NCBI GenBank assembly: GCA_013286365.1
Contig: JABDFY010000013.1
Span: 1 to 57,110, forward strand
Direction of reading: 5' to 3'
Source of the DNA: Alphaproteobacteria bacterium
Lineage (GTDB): Bacteria > Pseudomonadota > Alphaproteobacteria > UBA9219
Length of the DNA stretch: 57,110 nucleotides
Positions 54,686 to 57,110 of the stretch are shown here, piece after piece. Each line of letters opens with the position of its first letter. The first letter of the stretch is position 1. Made by a program: the position numbers and the translations under genes. A model generated the notes under the pieces. That model saw only the letters and a program-made list of their open reading frames with translations. It was not told the DNA's origin and searched no databases.

Positions 54686-54948
54686 GACTTGCCTTTCTAA
54701 TAGGGCATGATTGATTATTTACATTAGTAACAAGCCTTATAAGCATATGTCAAAGCAGGGCTGAGGGCATTGGCACAATAAACTAGGTAATTAATCAGCG
54801 CGCTTAAGTATTGCTATACGATGCGGTCACACGAGATTATGCCCGATTACCCATTATTCCCGCAAGAATCACCGTGTCGACTGTACATTGAAAATACTTA
54901 TTAAAAGCAAACGGGTTATTAACCAGAATTATTAAGTTCAAACCGTCG

Positions 54949-55296
54949 TTGACTCAAGTGACTGATAGTGCTGTACGTCTTATCACACCCACAGGATCTG
55001 GGGCAAATTCCACAAATGCTGGATTTATGCAGACAGACACAAACTCCAGAGTGCGCCATGTAGGCTCAAAAGGTTCTCAAGAACCGCAAGCATTCTATGA
55101 AGGCTTGGCTCCTTTTGATCCGGATTGGGATGCTAATTTTCAGAGGCTAGTCCAATCTGTAGACACAGATTCTGGTCTTCGTAGAAATCCTAGACTAAGG
55201 AATACCTTGGAAGCGTATGCTGCAGGTGCGCCTCAGCCAGTCAATTACACACGCGCCGCATGGGCAATTCAATTACTGGCTAAGCTCGCAAGCTAG
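54949..55296 (+). CDS. Uncharacterised 115-aa protein
   Basis: I do not recognise this protein. It has no signal peptide; it is Asn/Gly/Ser-rich at the N-terminus, with a helical tail (YTRAAWAIQLLAKLAS). The listed start is a TTG, with a GTG three codons later; neither has a good ribosome site, so the true start is uncertain. It lies between the pentapeptide/OmpA gene and a 383-aa gene of opposite direction. It could be a chance frame. Confidence 0.4.
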   Translation: MTQVTDSAVRLITPTGSGANSTNAGFMQTDTNSRVRHVGSKGSQEPQAFYEGLAPFDPDWDANFQRLVQSVDTDSGLRRNPRLRNTLEAYAAGAPQPVNYTRAAWAIQLLAKLAS

Positions 55297-55373
55297 GTAC
55301 GGTCGTTGTCACCTTGATCCGGCTGACTTTAATTTCTATTCGCAGGAGAAGTCATTGTGCCGATGTAAAAATT

Positions 55374-56525
55374 TTAATGAGCAGAGCCATATCCACTATG
55401 AATAAGAGAACCAAGACTATAATGGGCTATTTCTGGCGGTATAGCATGCGGATACAAGCCCAACAACGCATCTGCGAATTCACGAAAAGGGTGTAAGTCT
55501 AGAGCGTCGGCGACAGGTGTAAGGTTGTTCTTTTGTCGTAGCTGAGCAAGCATTAATCTAAAAGCTGGATCCTGACGCGGATCTGCGCCGTCCATCCGGC
55601 GTAAAGCGGCATATCGCAGAACAACATCTTCAATGGTGCGGGCTCCGATTGGTGCTCCATTTGTTTTAACGTTGAAGCTGTAATAATGACATTCTTCGTC
55701 ACCATCAACTGATGGCGGTTCGATATAGTTGGGAATATATGGCGAAGGTATAACACGTAACAGGCCAGCCTTATTCCACGTATTCACGCGATCAAAAGGA
55801 TTAATTTTTGCAAGCCTTACATCGTCAGCAAAAGCGCCCAATGGCATCGCCAATGGTCGCGACATTTCATTGAAGGGAAATACGAGTGCTTCATTCGCAC
55901 GACGGACGCGTCCTGACTGCTCAAGCCAAGTCGCGGCTCTGGTAATAGCCCTTGTCTCAAAACCACCAGCTATGCCGCCGCCGCGTGCTTCCGGCAAGAC
56001 CGAGCGGTAGTCGATGCCTACAGCAGCATGATAGGGGCTGTCAGGCCAACCGCCGCGCGGGGCTACAATAATTATATACATAGCCGTGCCGACAATTTTC
56101 CCCTGTCTACGCGCATAGGCAATTTCATAACAAGCGGGGCCCCACTGACTTTGCACGCTCTGGTTACGGTTAAGAGCGAACATGCGGTCAAAAAAACTTG
56201 GCTGGCGCGCTCCGTGCGGAAACCCTTTCGAGTAAACACCATAAAGTTCACTAAAGAGGGGCGTTTGAACGCTATGGTCTTGAGGGAAATTCCAATAGTC
56301 GATTGTAATCGGACTACGTGAGTAAAGGGGTAAGTTCAACGAATCGGGCATATAGCGGCCTGAAAAGATTGTATTATCTGGGCCCATGATTCGACAAGAA
56401 TCATCGACAAGAAACACACTTAGGACTGATTTTGAGAATCGTCTAGCTGCCAATCGCACAAATAAATTTTGTCCAAAAAGTAGCCTTCGCAGGTTCGGCA
56501 GGTAGTGCGCATTTATGGTAAGCAC
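55374..56525 (-). CDS. Uncharacterised 383-aa protein, possible GNAT-like core
   Basis: I do not recognise a family with confidence. Residues about 140-195 contain a pattern like a GNAT core: GKIVGTAMYIIIVAP, then AAVGIDYRSVLPEARGGGIAGG, which resembles motif A (V-x-P-x-x-R-G-x-G-x). There is no signal peptide or membrane helix. The C-terminal quarter looks helical. The start is an ATG near 56525. It is the last gene before the insertion sequence; the terminator-like hairpin at 56567-56597 lies just upstream of it. Confidence 0.55.
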   Translation of the reverse strand: MLTINAHYLPNLRRLLFGQNLFVRLAARRFSKSVLSVFLVDDSCRIMGPDNTIFSGRYMPDSLNLPLYSRSPITIDYWNFPQDHSVQTPLFSELYGVYSKGFPHGARQPSFFDRMFALNRNQSVQSQWGPACYEIAYARRQGKIVGTAMYIIIVAPRGGWPDSPYHAAVGIDYRSVLPEARGGGIAGGFETRAITRAATWLEQSGRVRRANEALVFPFNEMSRPLAMPLGAFADDVRLAKINPFDRVNTWNKAGLLRVIPSPYIPNYIEPPSVDGDEECHYYSFNVKTNGAPIGARTIEDVVLRYAALRRMDGADPRQDPAFRLMLAQLRQKNNLTPVADALDLHPFREFADALLGLYPHAIPPEIAHYSLGSLIHSGYGSAH

Positions 56526-56566
56526 TCGCCGGATTATTTACGTCGTGCCGTCATTGCTTTAAGCCT

Positions 56567-56597
56567 AAAAAAGCCCCCGCATTACGGCTATAATGCG
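56567..56597 (-). terminator. Intrinsic terminator on the minus strand, 5' of the 383-aa gene
   Basis: On the minus strand a 7-bp stem (cgcatta / taatgcg, 56591-56597 and 56578-56584) is followed by GGGGC and six T bases (56567-56572). It sits upstream of a gene on the same strand. It would stop minus-strand transcription entering from beyond the insertion sequence. Confidence 0.6.
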
Positions 56598-56732
56598 CTC
56601 TCATTATTTTCAAAAACCTAATTTGAAATAATTGGCGGACCAAACACGACGGATACTGGTGAAAAAGGGCGTTATCAAAGCGAAGAGTGAATCGACTGTA
56701 GATTCAGAAAAGGCTTTATTTTATTGGTGATT

Positions 56733-56764
56733 CTGTGATTCCGTTTTGGCACGGAGGATCACAG
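56733..56764 (+). promoter_or_regulatory. Hairpin covering the transposase ribosome site
   Basis: The arms ctgtgattccg (56733-56743) and cgga..atcacag (52-64 of the same line) pair, leaving two unpaired Gs. The pairing buries ggagg, the ribosome site of the transposase starting at 56767. Such a hairpin limits translation of read-through transcripts in some insertion sequences; here it is an inference. Confidence 0.5.
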
Positions 56765-56766
56765 TC

Positions 56767-57110
56767 ATGATGGGACACCAGGACGACCGACAACAGGGTT
56801 TGTTTTACGATTTCTGCCTTGAGAACCATGTGCCTGAAGATCATAGCCTACGCAAAGTAGCGCAAGTCCTTGATCTCGCCGATATTCGTCAAAAACTTGC
56901 TCCTTATTATAGCCCGATAGGAAGGCCATCGATTGATCCGGAGCTGATGATCCGGATGTTGGTGGTTGGCTACCTTTACGGCATTCGCTCGGAACGGCGG
57001 CTTTGCGAGGAAGTTCATCTTAATCTGGCCTACCGGTGGTTCTGCCGTTTGGGTCTCGAAGGATTGGTACCTGAGCGTTCGGTGTTCTCAAAGACCCGGC
57101 ATGGCCGTTT
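56767..57110 (+). CDS. Insertion-sequence transposase (InsH/DUF772 type), 3' end outside window
   Basis: The frame is open from the ATG at 56767 to the window end, with at least 114 codons. The N-terminus (DDRQQGLFYDFCLENHVPEDH) and the block RPSIDPELMIRMLVVGYLYGIRSERRL are characteristic of the DUF772 domain of IS5/IS1182-type transposases. The catalytic DDE residues lie beyond the window. The left terminal inverted repeat is probably between about 56690 and 56740, but it cannot be fixed without the right end. An insertion sequence next to unknown genes supports an accessory region. Confidence 0.85.
   Translation, partial: MMGHQDDRQQGLFYDFCLENHVPEDHSLRKVAQVLDLADIRQKLAPYYSPIGRPSIDPELMIRMLVVGYLYGIRSERRLCEEVHLNLAYRWFCRLGLEGLVPERSVFSKTRHGR

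Noticed and set aside
1..57110. CRISPR array, rRNA or complete tRNA gene
   Set aside because: No regularly spaced repeats, no rRNA sequence and no complete cloverleaf were seen; only a tRNA 3' half.

Overview
The window is a chromosomal segment of an alphaproteobacterium. The evidence is the pleD-divK pair, a TrcR/DUF1013 cell-cycle regulator, an EipB/DUF1849 envelope protein, a thrC - M16 peptidase - GNAT cluster and a bacterial hopanoid cluster (hpnA-hpnE, hpnH). A DotA/TraY-type membrane protein suggests that the genome also carries an IVB-like secretion or conjugation system. I cannot name the genus. There is no complete tRNA, no rRNA and no CRISPR array.

Region 1 (about 1-12.6 kb): the end of a LysE-type exporter gene, then hpnH-ispH on the minus strand. 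Next is a plus-strand ribonucleotide reductase operon (nrdA - unknown 103-aa protein - unknown membrane protein - nrdB), then the minus-strand hopanoid operon hpnA-B-C-D-E. IspH supplies isoprenoid precursors, HpnC/D/E make squalene from farnesyl-PP, HpnH adds the adenosyl side chain to the hopanoid, and HpnA/B are side-chain associated. The squalene-hopene cyclase gene is not here.

Region 2 (12.6-31 kb): housekeeping and signalling genes. These are a lipoprotein, prfC, a GNAT with a small secreted partner, pleD-divK, eipB, a diguanylate cyclase, a TPR membrane protein, pdxA, aspS, rnd, a ppx-like gene with a Trp repeat, msrA, an atypical Nramp transporter, a two-TM protein, a quinone oxidoreductase and trcR.

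Region 3 (31-43 kb): a very long phosphoenolpyruvate-carboxylase homologue that has lost its key catalytic motifs, a small DUF465 protein, an orphan terminator upstream of thrC, the thrC - M16 - GNAT operon, the dotA-like gene, and a diguanylate cyclase gene whose 3' end is tandemly duplicated (107 bp).

Region 4 (43-57 kb): increasingly accessory. It holds an enlarged malate synthase G, small secreted and lipoproteins, and a DUF5765 membrane protein. Then comes a visibly AT-rich block of about 5 kb. It starts beside a tRNA 3'-half remnant, is flanked by two imperfect direct repeats, and carries unknown genes plus a frameshifted doc toxin gene. After it come a pentapeptide-repeat/OmpA fusion, two unknown genes, and the start of an insertion-sequence transposase cut by the window end.

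The best leads for new biology are the PEPC-like pseudoenzyme, the internally repeated 608-aa protein with its 176-aa partner, the two unknown genes inside the nrd operon, and the pentapeptide/OmpA fusion. No single complete undescribed system can be proven from sequence alone.
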